DNA of 64,000 nt from Halobacteriales archaeon QH_7_65_31 (GTDB lineage Archaea > Halobacteriota > Halobacteria > Halobacteriales > Haloarculaceae): positions 1-64,000 of the forward strand of contig PXQU01000001.1 of assembly GCA_003021785.1 (NCBI GenBank). The letters are read 5' to 3'. The translations under genes were made by a program, and so were the position numbers. Below are positions 7,158-15,475 of the stretch, piece after piece; positions within the stretch are counted from its first letter, which is position 1; the number at the start of each line of letters is the position of its first letter. Under the pieces are notes generated by a model. It had not been told where the DNA came from, made no database searches, and saw only the letters and a list, made by a program, of their open reading frames with translations.

Positions 7158-8375
7158 TTATCGGAATGCAGTCACAACGCCATGGTCTACTGAGTATACG
7201 ACATCACCGGCAACGATCGTCTCGCCGTCGCTCGATAGATTTGGAATCTTCCATGTGGCTTTACCATCAGTTGTATCAAGACCACGCATCTCCTCGCCTG
7301 TTCTTGTAATGATGGACTGTTCGGTGACAATGGGTGGACTTCGGGGCCCTTGTTCCATCTCGTTAACCCACTCAACGGTTCCATCTGTCGTTGAAATGGC
7401 GTATACACCGGGAGTCTCTGATTCAGCGACCGTCATATACACATGCTCCGAATTACCTCCAAGCGCGTACACTCCTGCTGGAACACTCTTTGTCCAGCCA
7501 TCTTTGTCCTCACTGATCGGATTAGATACCAATTGACCAAACATCTCATCTACCGAGTAAATTACTCCCTCCTTGTAGTATCGCTCATCTTTAAAGTCAG
7601 CGCCAGATTCTTCAGGTCCGTTTATTAATTTACCTGTCTGCGTTTTAATCGACCATGGTATTTGTCCATTGTGACCGGTTGCAACGAAGACACGGTCATC
7701 GCTGGCGAATAAGTATCGTTCCCAAGGGTCTCCAATTGTTTGTGTCCACTTCCTCGACCCGTCCTCAATCGCAAGGCACACGACGGTAGGTTCCGACTCA
7801 CCCCCGATGAAATAGATGCCATGAGAGGCAGCAACTACGGTCGGTTTGTTAATTACGTTCTCGCTGTCATAAAGATCGCGCCTGTTTGGTGTCTCTTTGC
7901 TCCATATCTCTGTTCCATCGTCTGGACTGAGCGAAATAATTCTCTTCCGAGTCGGGATAAATATCTGTTCAGCGACGAAGAACGGTGAATACGAAGCTGA
8001 TTCAGTGGAGATCTGCCAGTATTTATCACCAGACCTAGCATCGAAACAAAAAACAGAACCATCTCGACTGGTTACATATAGTCGATTGCCTGTGACAATG
8101 GGGGTAGAGAGGTCTTTCTCTGTCTGAATCCGCCAAAGTTCAGCGACAGATCCAGTCGGTCCAGGAAGGCTGGATACGCCTCCACTGAGACTAGGATCAT
8201 GGCGAGGCATTGGCCAGTCTGAGCTGATGTTGTTCGGCACATCTGGAGAACCCGCAGTCGATGTTTTTGTCTCTGTTGGAGAGGAGTCGTTCTGGGTCTG
8301 TCCAGTAGTACATCCTGCGAACGCTACGAAACCCATCGTCGAAAGTACTTTGCGGCGTGTCTGCTGTGTTATCAT
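7158..8375 (-). CDS. Tat lipoprotein with PQQ-like beta-propeller repeats
   Basis: A 405-residue predicted surface lipoprotein. Residues 7-8 are a twin arginine (TRRKVLSTMGFVAFAGC) and Cys22 is the lipidation site, followed by a Thr/Ser-rich linker. From about residue 80 it shows repeated blades with the BamB/PQQ signature: VTGNRLYVTSRDGSVFCFDA, SPDDGTEIWS, IEDGSRKWTQ, ISTTDGTVEWVNEM, DTTDGKATWKIP, about 40 residues apart, which suggests a seven- or eight-bladed propeller. Such domains usually bind proteins rather than PQQ. It lies 82 bases behind the zincin on the same strand inside the island, with its own TATA box. Codons are more AT-rich than in the flanking chromosome, as expected for acquired DNA. 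Confidence 0.82.
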   Translation of the reverse strand: MITQQTRRKVLSTMGFVAFAGCTTGQTQNDSSPTETKTSTAGSPDVPNNISSDWPMPRHDPSLSGGVSSLPGPTGSVAELWRIQTEKDLSTPIVTGNRLYVTSRDGSVFCFDARSGDKYWQISTESASYSPFFVAEQIFIPTRKRIISLSPDDGTEIWSKETPNRRDLYDSENVINKPTVVAASHGIYFIGGESEPTVVCLAIEDGSRKWTQTIGDPWERYLFASDDRVFVATGHNGQIPWSIKTQTGKLINGPEESGADFKDERYYKEGVIYSVDEMFGQLVSNPISEDKDGWTKSVPAGVYALGGNSEHVYMTVAESETPGVYAISTTDGTVEWVNEMEQGPRSPPIVTEQSIITRTGEEMRGLDTTDGKATWKIPNLSSDGETIVAGDVVYSVDHGVVTAFR

Positions 8376-8395
8376 ATCTGACTATTTTATTCTGA

Positions 8396-8410
8396 GATTA
8401 TATATCTTTT
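8396..8410 (-). promoter_or_regulatory. TATA box of the propeller lipoprotein gene
   Basis: AAAAGATATATAATC on the minus strand is centred about 27 bases before the ATG at 8375. It shows that the lipoprotein gene has its own promoter although it follows the protease gene. Confidence 0.65.
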
Positions 8411-8457
8411 GACGGTGGTTTCAATTGGTATACTATCAACCAATAACCAAGACAATT

Positions 8458-9267
8458 TTAGAAATTATCTTTGACGTAACTAATGCAATCATCAGTCGCT
8501 TCGTCAAAGCAACTTGATGTCCTGAGGCTGGCATAGTCGGGTGCTGCTGAATCAGTACAGTCTCCGCAGTCCGAATATCTATCATATTGTGCCATTATCG
8601 TGTGATGTTCCAGATTAAAACTGCGTGCATCTTTACATGGCGTGACATTATCAGCTAGATAGTGAGATTTTCGACCATTGTCATCCCCACAGAAGTATGT
8701 TCCATAGTCACTATTCCACGAAGAAGTTGGAGCACAGAATTGATGCCCCAACTCATGTCCGGGAGCCCAATAGACACCCCTGTTTCGACAGTAACTGTCC
8801 AGAGTCTCTGATCCTTTTACGCTTATTGGGCCATAACGAGGTCCATTGTACTCGTATGGCATAGAAACATGGTTATTATAATTAGTACCAGAGTATGTTC
8901 CTCCCTCGTTAGCAGGATGGTCATTATCGTTGGGATGTATAAACACATTTCCTCCCCCGTCTTTCCAGTGTCCAAGTTCGTATACCACGTCTCGCCCGTA
9001 CTGGTACTGATCACAGTTTTCATTAGCTGTACAGTCCAAATAGCCGGTGATATCTGTTTCATAAATTTCTATCCGATATCCAGTTAATGCGAGAATATTG
9101 TCCATCATAATGCCCAAATCGTTTGCTATATCACCTAATTCCGAAGTATTCTGCCCATCCGTTTGGTATACTCGGACTAAAGGACTGTACCAAGAACTGG
9201 GAGTATGGCTGTTCTCAATCGAATTAATGAGCGTAGCTGATACATTCGATGGTGATGGCGATGGCAT
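8458..9267 (-). CDS. Cysteine-rich zincin-like metalloprotease
   Basis: A 269-residue protein with GHELGHQFCAPTS at residues 170-182. His171, Glu172 and His175 form the HExxH zinc site. Downstream HHTIMAQYDR (221-230) resembles the Met-turn of metzincins. The usual metzincin third ligand (HExxHxxGxxH) would fall at 181, which is Thr, so His201, His221 or His222 would have to replace it. Ten cysteines (79, 85, 160, 178, 193, 211, 234, 237, 253, 261) suggest disulphides and a life outside the cell. Yet the protein starts MPSPSPSNVS with no signal peptide, and the reading frame upstream is stopped at once. Either secretion is unusual, the N-terminus was lost, or the enzyme acts on leaving the cell. 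Function unknown. Confidence 0.78.
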   Translation of the reverse strand: MPSPSPSNVSATLINSIENSHTPSSWYSPLVRVYQTDGQNTSELGDIANDLGIMMDNILALTGYRIEIYETDITGYLDCTANENCDQYQYGRDVVYELGHWKDGGGNVFIHPNDNDHPANEGGTYSGTNYNNHVSMPYEYNGPRYGPISVKGSETLDSYCRNRGVYWAPGHELGHQFCAPTSSWNSDYGTYFCGDDNGRKSHYLADNVTPCKDARSFNLEHHTIMAQYDRYSDCGDCTDSAAPDYASLRTSSCFDEATDDCISYVKDNF

Positions 9268-9290
9268 AGATCTGAAATTTCATCCATAGA

Positions 9291-9300
9291 ATAAAATATT
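9291..9300 (-). promoter_or_regulatory. TATA box of the zincin gene
   Basis: AATATTTTAT on the minus strand lies 24-33 bases before the ATG at 9267. This supports that ATG as the true start of a leaderless message, and so the absence of a signal peptide. Confidence 0.6.
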
Positions 9301-9595
9301 TGTGGCTGAACGAGCACCCGGAGTGTAATCCAGAAATCATTTTTGATTATATCTTGATCTTAGTGTGGACTTTCGATTCGGAATTTCAGAACAGAATGCC
9401 GACATTCTAATTAACTAGCTATGTTTGAGTATAGATGTTGGCCTCTCATAGGTATAAAACTCACTGAGCTGTTGAGCGGTGTTTTAGCTAAACTTGCGTC
9501 AAGTCCGTTAGTGAACATTGTGATAGATCAACTCAAATATGCGTTCGTAAGTAGAAGTATGGTGTTTAGTAGGCATAAGGGAGTTACTCACACCG
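9301..9595. other. Gene-free right end of the island
   Basis: An AT-rich stretch with several stops in all frames. A plus-strand frame from 9421 encodes about 55 residues of mixed hydrophobic sequence before it reads into the antisense of the neighbouring ATPase; I do not consider it a gene. No integrase remnant could be recognised. Confidence 0.4.
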
Positions 9596-11665
9596 TCACT
9601 TATACGCGTCCCGTCGGTGGCTCACCCGCTCTACCGTCCCGGTCTCGTCGGTGTACAGATCGGCGAGGAAGCCGAACAGCTCCGCGGCCCGATCGATCTC
9701 CTCGTCGACGAGATACTCGACGTAGCGGCGCTTGCGATCGAACTCGGCGGCGAGGGCCGCAGTCGACTGATCGGTTCGGACGGCGAGCCGATCGGCGACG
9801 GTCGTCCTGTCGAGCGAGAGCGCACCGTCACCGCGCGACCAGTGTTCCGTCCACGCGGGCGTGACTGCGGAGCCAGCTTCCGTCGCGGCGTCGGTGAACC
9901 GCCCGACCGCGGTGACCCGGCGTTCGCCGTCGATATGCCGGGTGACGAGGACGGCATCGAGCCGCCGGGTCGTCTCCGCCGAGTCGGTCCACTCGGCGAG
10001 CCGTCGGGCGAACACGTCGGGATCAGCGGCGTCGACCGTCGCGAGCACGCCCGCGCCGGCGGCCAGCCGCTCGGCCAGCAACTCGCTCCGTCCCGGCCCG
10101 TCTACGTCGTCCAGTACGGTGATCGAGGGATCGATGGCCGTGAGCTCCGCCCCGACGTCGGTGACTGAGATGCGGCGCTCCGGGTCGGCGTGGTCGTGTG
10201 TCGCGAGCCGAAGCGACGAGTCGTGCGGGACGGTGACGCCGGCGGTGTCGCCGGCGACGACCGGACGGTGATCGTGGGGGACGAACGGAAGCAGCGCGTT
10301 CAACAGCGTGGTCTTGCCGGCCCCGCGCTCACCGACGATCGCGATCGTTCCGCGCGTCTCGGCCAGCAGCCAGCAGAGCGCGACCGCACCGGCGGGGAGC
10401 CGGTCGGCGGCGACGAGTTCGGGCGCTGTCGGCGGGTCAGCTGGTCGACGTCGGACCGACAGCTGCGGGCCGCTGTCGGTGGTCCGGGCGAGACCGAGCG
10501 TGCAGTCGAGGGTCGCGTCGGTCCCCGACGGGCGCACGGTGACGGTCGCCGTCGGCGTCTGCGCTGACAGGTCGGTTCCGCCGGCGGCCGCGAGCCGACG
10601 CACCTGCTCGCGGAGCGAGTCGGCGTCGAACTCGATGTTCGTCGGGAGCCGACGGGCCGCGCCGTCGCGCGGTCGGACGGTGACGCCGCTCTCGACGGAC
10701 GCCTCGACCGCGTCGAGCCGCTCGTCTCGCAGCGGAATTGTCAGCCGTCCCTCGCCGACGAGATCACGGACCACGTAGTACGAGAGGTCGTCGAGCCGAT
10801 CCGGCGCGACCGCCGGCTCGACGGGCGGCGCGGCGAGATCGCAGTCGGCGAGCAGTCGGCGGACGCGTGCGCGGCTAGCGGTGAGCCACGCCGACGGGGT
10901 AGCGGCCGTCAGCTCGTCGCGGAGGAGCCGTCGCGCTCTCGCCTCCACCGCGTCGGGATCGTCGGTGTCGAACTCGTCGGCAGTCGCCAGCAGCCGTCGG
11001 CGACAGCGGTCGATGCGGTCGCGGTCACCGGGGCGCAGCGGCGGCTCGTCGACGGCGTATTTGAGGGTGAAGCCGTCCGTACCGAGCGTGCGGTCGCGGT
11101 AGCGGACGACCGGTATCTCGTATCCGCAGAAGTCGACCGTCTCCCGGGATCGGCGCTCGCTCGCCAGTCGCGCGACCCGGTCGGGAGCCGCCTCGAACTC
11201 CGTGAGAGCGGGCGCGAACCGCTCCGTGTGGATCGCGACGGTCTCGCCGGTGTCGACAGTCTCGATCCGGTCGTCGAGCGCGAGCGGCGTCAGCTCGCCC
11301 AGCCCGCGGTGGGTAGCGCGGAGATGGTAGTCGAGCCGGCGGGTCGTCGCGGGCGGGCCGTCGTACGCCCGATCGCGTCGCTCGCGCCACGACGCCGGAA
11401 GCGGTTCAGTGAAGCGTTCGCGAACTCCCGTCGTGGTCCGTGGCGGCGCGCGTCGCGCGGCGGCGAACCGGTCGTGCAGCTCGTCGAGGGTGTCGCGCAC
11501 GTCACCGGGGATAGACGGCTCGCGCACCTCGTACGCGAACGGCGCGTCGCCCGCCTGCTCGCGGATGGTCGCGACGACTCCCGGGGAGACCTCCGTCTGT
11601 GCGCGAACGTCGGGGGCGTACCACGCCTCGGGGTCGTCGGGCGCGACCGGAGCCGGGATCTCCAT
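9596..11665 (-). CDS. Type II/IV secretion-system ATPase, GspE/TadA/VirB11 superfamily, divergent
   Basis: A 689-residue ATPase of the secretion superfamily that drives archaeal pilus or secretion machines. The N-terminal about 200 residues are variable. The middle carries the family's N-terminal domain (CGYEIPVVRYRDR, YAVDEPPLRPGDRDR, LSYYVVRDLVGEGRLTIPLRD). The RecA-like core has Walker A IVGERGAGKTTLLN near residues 441-454, then a weak Walker B ITVLDDVDGPGRSELL and GVLATVDAADPDVF. A TadC-like membrane partner would normally follow, but the 2.7-kb island begins at its 3' end and no partner is seen. The last codons (DAYK, stop) come from the island; the older end (DAYRE, stop) is at 6916. 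A TATA box precedes the ATG. Confidence 0.82.
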   Translation of the reverse strand: MEIPAPVAPDDPEAWYAPDVRAQTEVSPGVVATIREQAGDAPFAYEVREPSIPGDVRDTLDELHDRFAAARRAPPRTTTGVRERFTEPLPASWRERRDRAYDGPPATTRRLDYHLRATHRGLGELTPLALDDRIETVDTGETVAIHTERFAPALTEFEAAPDRVARLASERRSRETVDFCGYEIPVVRYRDRTLGTDGFTLKYAVDEPPLRPGDRDRIDRCRRRLLATADEFDTDDPDAVEARARRLLRDELTAATPSAWLTASRARVRRLLADCDLAAPPVEPAVAPDRLDDLSYYVVRDLVGEGRLTIPLRDERLDAVEASVESGVTVRPRDGAARRLPTNIEFDADSLREQVRRLAAAGGTDLSAQTPTATVTVRPSGTDATLDCTLGLARTTDSGPQLSVRRRPADPPTAPELVAADRLPAGAVALCWLLAETRGTIAIVGERGAGKTTLLNALLPFVPHDHRPVVAGDTAGVTVPHDSSLRLATHDHADPERRISVTDVGAELTAIDPSITVLDDVDGPGRSELLAERLAAGAGVLATVDAADPDVFARRLAEWTDSAETTRRLDAVLVTRHIDGERRVTAVGRFTDAATEAGSAVTPAWTEHWSRGDGALSLDRTTVADRLAVRTDQSTAALAAEFDRKRRYVEYLVDEEIDRAAELFGFLADLYTDETGTVERVSHRRDAYK
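9606..9646. repeat. attR-like direct repeat (41 bp, right copy)
   Basis: Identical to 6929-6969. It encodes the last residues of the intact ATPase (VSHRRDAY region), so the reading frame survives integration. It marks the right edge of the island. Confidence 0.85.
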
Positions 11666-11691
11666 CGTTGTATCCGGTAGTCTAGAACTGA

Positions 11692-11702
11692 AATATATGT
11701 TG
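11692..11702 (-). promoter_or_regulatory. TATA box of the secretion-ATPase gene
   Basis: ACATATATTTC on the minus strand lies 27-37 bases before the ATG at 11665, the expected distance for a leaderless start. Confidence 0.55.
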
Positions 11703-11725
11703 CGGTCACGGAGCTGGCGCGTCGA

Positions 11726-12967
11726 TCACGGGCGCGTCGACGCTCCGGTCGACGCCGGGATCTGACGCTCGGACGGCTCAGTCTCCCGGCTTCGGTGTCG
11801 TCTCGGACGCCGGCGTCGGCGGGCGGAGGAGGAGCGCGGCGAGCCCGGCCCCGAATAGAGCAGCGCGTAGTTCGACGAGGAGTGCGCCAGCCCGTAGTAC
11901 TCCCCGACGAGACTCGGAAAGAGGGTGTACTGCGGACTCCAGAAGAACACCGCGACGACGACGCTCGCGACGAACAGCGCGGGAGCGCCGGCGCTGACGG
12001 CGTACACCAGCCCGGCGATCCCAGTGCCACACAGGAGGAAGGAGACGGCCATCATCCGACGGCGATCGAACCGGTCGGAGAACTCGCCCATGACGAGCCG
12101 GCCCACGCCGGCGGCGATCGGTAACACCGTCGCCGACAGCGTCGCCGTGTCGATGCTCGCACCCAGTAGTCGGGTGTTGTCGGCGATAGCGGTCGCCTCA
12201 GCGAAGGAGACCACCTGTGCGGTCACCATCAGCCCGGCTCCGCTGACGGCGATGAACATCGCGTACATCACCCAGAACTGCCACGTCCGCAGCGTCTCGC
12301 GCCACGTGAACTGGTGGCGACTCGAATCCGTCTCGTCGTCCGCGGTGTCCTGATCGCGCCAGTCGCTCGGCGGGTCACGGATGACGAGCGCCGCGGCGAA
12401 CACGAGCAGCCCGATGAGCACCCCCATGTTCCGGAGCACCTCGCTGTAGGCTCCGACCGTCTCGTTCGCGCGGACGTAGGGGACGAACAGCGCCGAGCCG
12501 CCGGCGAAGGCCATCGTGCCGACGCCGGTCGTCAGCCCACGGCGATCCGGGAACCACTTCAGTGCCGTGTTGACGGAGACGGTGTAGACGATCCCGACGC
12601 CGACGGCTCCGAGCGCGTAGAACAGATACAGTTGCCACACCTGCGTCGCGTACGCCAGTCCGACGTAGCCACCGCCGGCGAGCAGTGCCGCGAGCGCGGT
12701 GATACGGCGGGGACCGTTGCGGTCGCGCCACCAGCCGACCGGGAACTGCGAGCCGGCCTGCAGGACCACGAACAGCGTGAAGATAGGCGCGAGAACCGCC
12801 GGCTCGACGCCGAAATCCGTCGCCAGCGGTCCCTCGATAGAGGACCAGACGTACTGATACGGGCTGATGACGCCCATCGCGCCGGCGGCGGCGACGATGA
12901 GCCACCACCGCGAGTACCCTAACTCCTCGCGTGCGCGGGCGGCTGGATCGACTCCACTCGAACTCAT
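11726..12967 (-). pseudogene. MFS transporter (oxalate/formate antiporter-like), C-terminus destroyed by an internal deletion
   Basis: From MSSSGVDPAARAREELGYSRWW the protein reads as a normal MFS carrier of the OFA group for about 360 residues. It keeps ten helices, the GWWRDRNGPRR loop and GEFSDRFDRRRM. After EYYGLAHSSSNYALLYS the frame turns into an Arg/Ser-rich antisense-like tail. In another frame, directly after the same point, lies GAGLAALLLRPPTPASETTP and a stop at 11778, which looks like the end of the last helix and the natural acidic tail. So roughly 60-80 codons (helices 11 and 12) plus frame are missing. The deletion probably inactivates transport, unless it is an assembly error. 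The intact family is about 420-440 residues. Confidence 0.75.
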
Positions 12968-13055
12968 TACCCGTGGTCTGTGACGACGATAGGTATTCGT
13001 ACCGGTCGCGGATCGTCACGCCGACCTCCGTGGCTGGACGGGTCGCACCGAACGG

Positions 13056-13499
13056 CTACGCCTGCACGGTCTCCAATCGCGTCTGCAGGTTCTGGAGCGT
13101 CGTCGAGAGCTCGCGCTCGTTGTAGCGTTCGGCGAACGGCCGGACGGCGGCTTCGAGCACCGACGACGGCAGCTCGTAGGAGGCGCTGTAGGTGACACGC
13201 GTCCCGTCGTCGGTCGCCTCGAACTGCCAGCGCAGCTCGCCCGAGAGCGGTCCCTCCACCAGCTCGAAGGTGACGTGCGACTCCGGCTCGTACGTCGTCG
13301 TCTCCAGCGTCCCGTCGAGCGAGACCCCGGCCATCGTGTAGGTGTAGTCGAGTCGCTTCCCCTCGTCGCCGCGGTCCTCGACGTTGCGAACGTCCGACAG
13401 CGACGGGGTGATCGCCGCCTGCTTGTGCGGATCGTCCATGTACGCGAACACGTCCGAGAGTGGGGCGTCGATCTCGACGGTTTCGGTGACCGAGAGCAT
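13056..13499 (-). CDS. SRPBCC (START-like) family protein
   Basis: A 147-residue single-domain protein beginning VTETVEIDAPLSDVFAYMDDP, the typical first strand and helix of the SRPBCC helix-grip fold. GTLETTTYEPESHVTFELVEGPLSGELRWQFE forms the central strands, and a long C-terminal helix (SSVLEAAVRPFAERYNERELSTTLQNLQTRLE) closes the cavity. Members bind lipids, polyketides or other hydrophobic ligands; in haloarchaea most are uncharacterised. It is a single gene in front of the divergent flavin-binding protein at 13578. No metal or catalytic motif can be pointed out. Confidence 0.85.
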   Translation of the reverse strand: MLSVTETVEIDAPLSDVFAYMDDPHKQAAITPSLSDVRNVEDRGDEGKRLDYTYTMAGVSLDGTLETTTYEPESHVTFELVEGPLSGELRWQFEATDDGTRVTYSASYELPSSVLEAAVRPFAERYNERELSTTLQNLQTRLETVQA

Positions 13500-13577
13500 A
13501 GCCGTGATAGGGACGGAGCGCGCAAAAAGGGCAGCGTAACCCCTGACACTATTCGGATGGCGACCCTACGACGGGGT

Positions 13578-14021
13578 ATGACAGATCACGAGACCCGGGC
13601 GGCGGCGATGGACGATGCGGCGGTGGACGCGTTCCTCCGCGAGCAAGGGACCGGTGTGCTCTCACTCGCCGAGGACGGTGCGGCGTACGCCGTCCCCGTC
13701 TCCTTCGGCTACGACACCGGGCGGGCGCTGTTCGGCTTCTACACCTTCGGGGAGGAGAGCAGGAAACGACAGTTCGCGGCGACGACCGACCGCGCCTGTC
13801 TCACCGTGTACGACACCGACGACGAGACCGACTGGAAGAGCGTCCTCGCCTTCGGCCCGCTCGCCGAGCTGGGCCAGGAGTCGTGGGACGAGGTCGGGGA
13901 GCTGATCAGCGAGAACGCGTGGACGCCGGACCTCTCGGCGGTCGGCAGCCGTCGGCTCTCCGTGACGGCCTACGAGCTTGACATCGAGGAGGTGACCGGG
14001 CTTCACGGAGACGGGGAGTGA
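13578..14021 (+). CDS. Pyridoxamine 5'-phosphate oxidase-like flavin-binding protein
   Basis: A 147-residue split-barrel protein. AAVDAFLREQGTGVLSLAEDGAAYAVPVSFGYD is the characteristic opening strand set of the PNPOx-like fold. FYTFGEESRKRQFAATTDRACLTVYD and WKSVLAFGPLAEL follow as the flavin-contact region. Haloarchaeal relatives bind FMN, F420 or haem; the substrate cannot be named. The ATG at 13578 follows the conserved pattern MTDHETRAAAMDD; an ATG at 13557 would add seven poor residues. Its stop is 41 bases before the sugar dehydrogenase gene on the same strand, so the two may be co-transcribed. Confidence 0.85.
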   Translation: MTDHETRAAAMDDAAVDAFLREQGTGVLSLAEDGAAYAVPVSFGYDTGRALFGFYTFGEESRKRQFAATTDRACLTVYDTDDETDWKSVLAFGPLAELGQESWDEVGELISENAWTPDLSAVGSRRLSVTAYELDIEEVTGLHGDGE

Positions 14022-14062
14022 CGGGACAGAAGGGATTTACTTCCGGTTCCCGACTGACGCGT

Positions 14063-15412
14063 ATGGACGATCGCACGCGCCGAGAGCTACTGGCGAGCGG
14101 AGTGGCGGTCGGCACTGTCGGACTCGCCGGCTGTTCGACCGGCGGGGAGACGGACACGTCGGAGACGACCGACACCGGAACGGCGACGCAGACCCCGACC
14201 GAACCCGACTACGACACCGCGCTCACACACGACGCGACCGCGTGGGAGGGGTACGACGCCGAGTGGACCGCCCCGGCCACGAACCCCGAGGGCGAGTACG
14301 AGACGGAGCTGCTCGTCGAGAACCTCGAAATTCCGTGGGACCTCTCGTTCGCCGGTGAGAAGCTGTTCATCACCGAGCGGACGGGTCGCGTCCGGGTGTA
14401 CGACTCCGGGACGGTCTCAGACATCGCCGCCCCGCAGGACGCAATCGACGCCGGCTCGCTCGAACCGGGAAGCGACGACTCGTCGTGGTTCGTCGACGGC
14501 GGCGAGGGCGGGACGATGGGTGTCGCCGCGCATCCGGGCTATCCGGAGCCACCGCTCGTGTACGTCTACTACACTGCGACGACGGACGACGGCATCGAGA
14601 ACCGACTCGCGTATCTCGACGCCAGCGCGGAGAACCCCGCCGCCAACAGCAAGACGCTCCTCTCGACGCCGGCGTCGAGCGTCCACAACGGCGGACGGAT
14701 TACGTTCGGCCCGGCCAACTACCTGTGGGTGACGACCGGTGACACCGGTGACGGCGCGCTCGCTGCAGACCCGAGCTCGCTCGCTGGGAAGATTCTCCGA
14801 CTCATGCCGGAGGGGGAGCCGGCTCCCGACAACCCCGGCCTCGACGCACCGGAGGTGTACACGATGGGCCATCGGAACCCGCAAGGAATCGACTGGCTGC
14901 CGACCGCGACGCCGATCATCAACGAACACGGTCCCGGGCCGGACGAGGTGAGCCGACTCGTCGCGGGCGGCGACTACGGCTGGCCGACCGCCCGCCGCGC
15001 TGACGCCTACACCGGGAGCGACTACCACCGCCCGCTCGCGAGCGGAGCCGTGGCCGGAACGACGTGGGCTCCGTCGGGATCGACGTTCTACACAGGCGAC
15101 GTGGAGCCGCTCGCCGGTCGCTATCTCGTCGGCGCGCTCGCGAGCCAACAGCTCGTCGCGTTCACGCTCACTCGCGAGGGGGCCGAACCGCCGCTCGGTG
15201 AGACGGGGGTACGGTACGACGCCGACTGGCTCGGCGAGGGCTATCGGGCCACGAGTCACGCGCTCCTGACGGACGAGCTCGGGCGGATTCGCCATCTCGA
15301 AGCCGGGCCGGACGGCGCGTTGTACGCCATCACCTCGAACCGGGACGGGCGGGCGAGCGAGGGGTTCCCCCGCGAGCGCGACGACGTGCTGGTTCGGATC
15401 ACCGCGGCGTAG
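14063..15412 (+). CDS. PQQ-dependent aldose/glucose-sorbosone dehydrogenase, Tat lipoprotein
   Basis: A 449-residue secreted enzyme. The twin-arginine signal is DRTRRELLASGVAVG and the lipobox LAGC (Cys about 24), followed by a Thr/Glu linker. The six-bladed propeller of soluble quinoprotein glucose dehydrogenases begins with LEIPWDLSFAGEKLFITERTGRVRV. GGEGGTMGVAAHPGY, the calcium/PQQ-site SVHNGGRITFGP, WVTTGDTGDGALA, AGKILRLMPEGEPAPDNP, and YTMGHRNPQGIDW carry the conserved His, Asn and Arg residues. It would oxidise sugars at the outer membrane face and pass electrons to the respiratory chain. PQQ synthesis genes are not in the window. Confidence 0.9.
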   Translation: MDDRTRRELLASGVAVGTVGLAGCSTGGETDTSETTDTGTATQTPTEPDYDTALTHDATAWEGYDAEWTAPATNPEGEYETELLVENLEIPWDLSFAGEKLFITERTGRVRVYDSGTVSDIAAPQDAIDAGSLEPGSDDSSWFVDGGEGGTMGVAAHPGYPEPPLVYVYYTATTDDGIENRLAYLDASAENPAANSKTLLSTPASSVHNGGRITFGPANYLWVTTGDTGDGALAADPSSLAGKILRLMPEGEPAPDNPGLDAPEVYTMGHRNPQGIDWLPTATPIINEHGPGPDEVSRLVAGGDYGWPTARRADAYTGSDYHRPLASGAVAGTTWAPSGSTFYTGDVEPLAGRYLVGALASQQLVAFTLTREGAEPPLGETGVRYDADWLGEGYRATSHALLTDELGRIRHLEAGPDGALYAITSNRDGRASEGFPRERDDVLVRITAA

Positions 15413-15475
15413 TGTCAGCGACGAATTCATCCCGGTGGATTTATACTTCGATGCCAGTTACTCCGCCTGCACGTC

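Larger units (their letters stand above)
6929..9646. mobile_element. 2.7-kb AT-rich integrated island with no recognisable integrase
   Basis: The island is bounded by 41-bp direct repeats in the 3' end of a secretion-ATPase gene. It differs visibly from its flanks in base composition (many AAT, ATT and TAT runs) and in codon use (A/T-ending codons). It holds two genes on the minus strand, a beta-propeller lipoprotein and a cysteine-rich zincin, each with its own TATA box. No integrase, Rep protein or transposase can be seen, so it was either mobilised in trans or is the remnant of a larger element. About 190 bases at its left and 330 at its right are without a gene. Confidence 0.75.

Noticed and set aside
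9421-9864. Plus-strand frame at the right end of the island
   Set aside because: Only about 55 residues lie in the island, without recognisable motifs, and the rest is antisense to the secretion ATPase.
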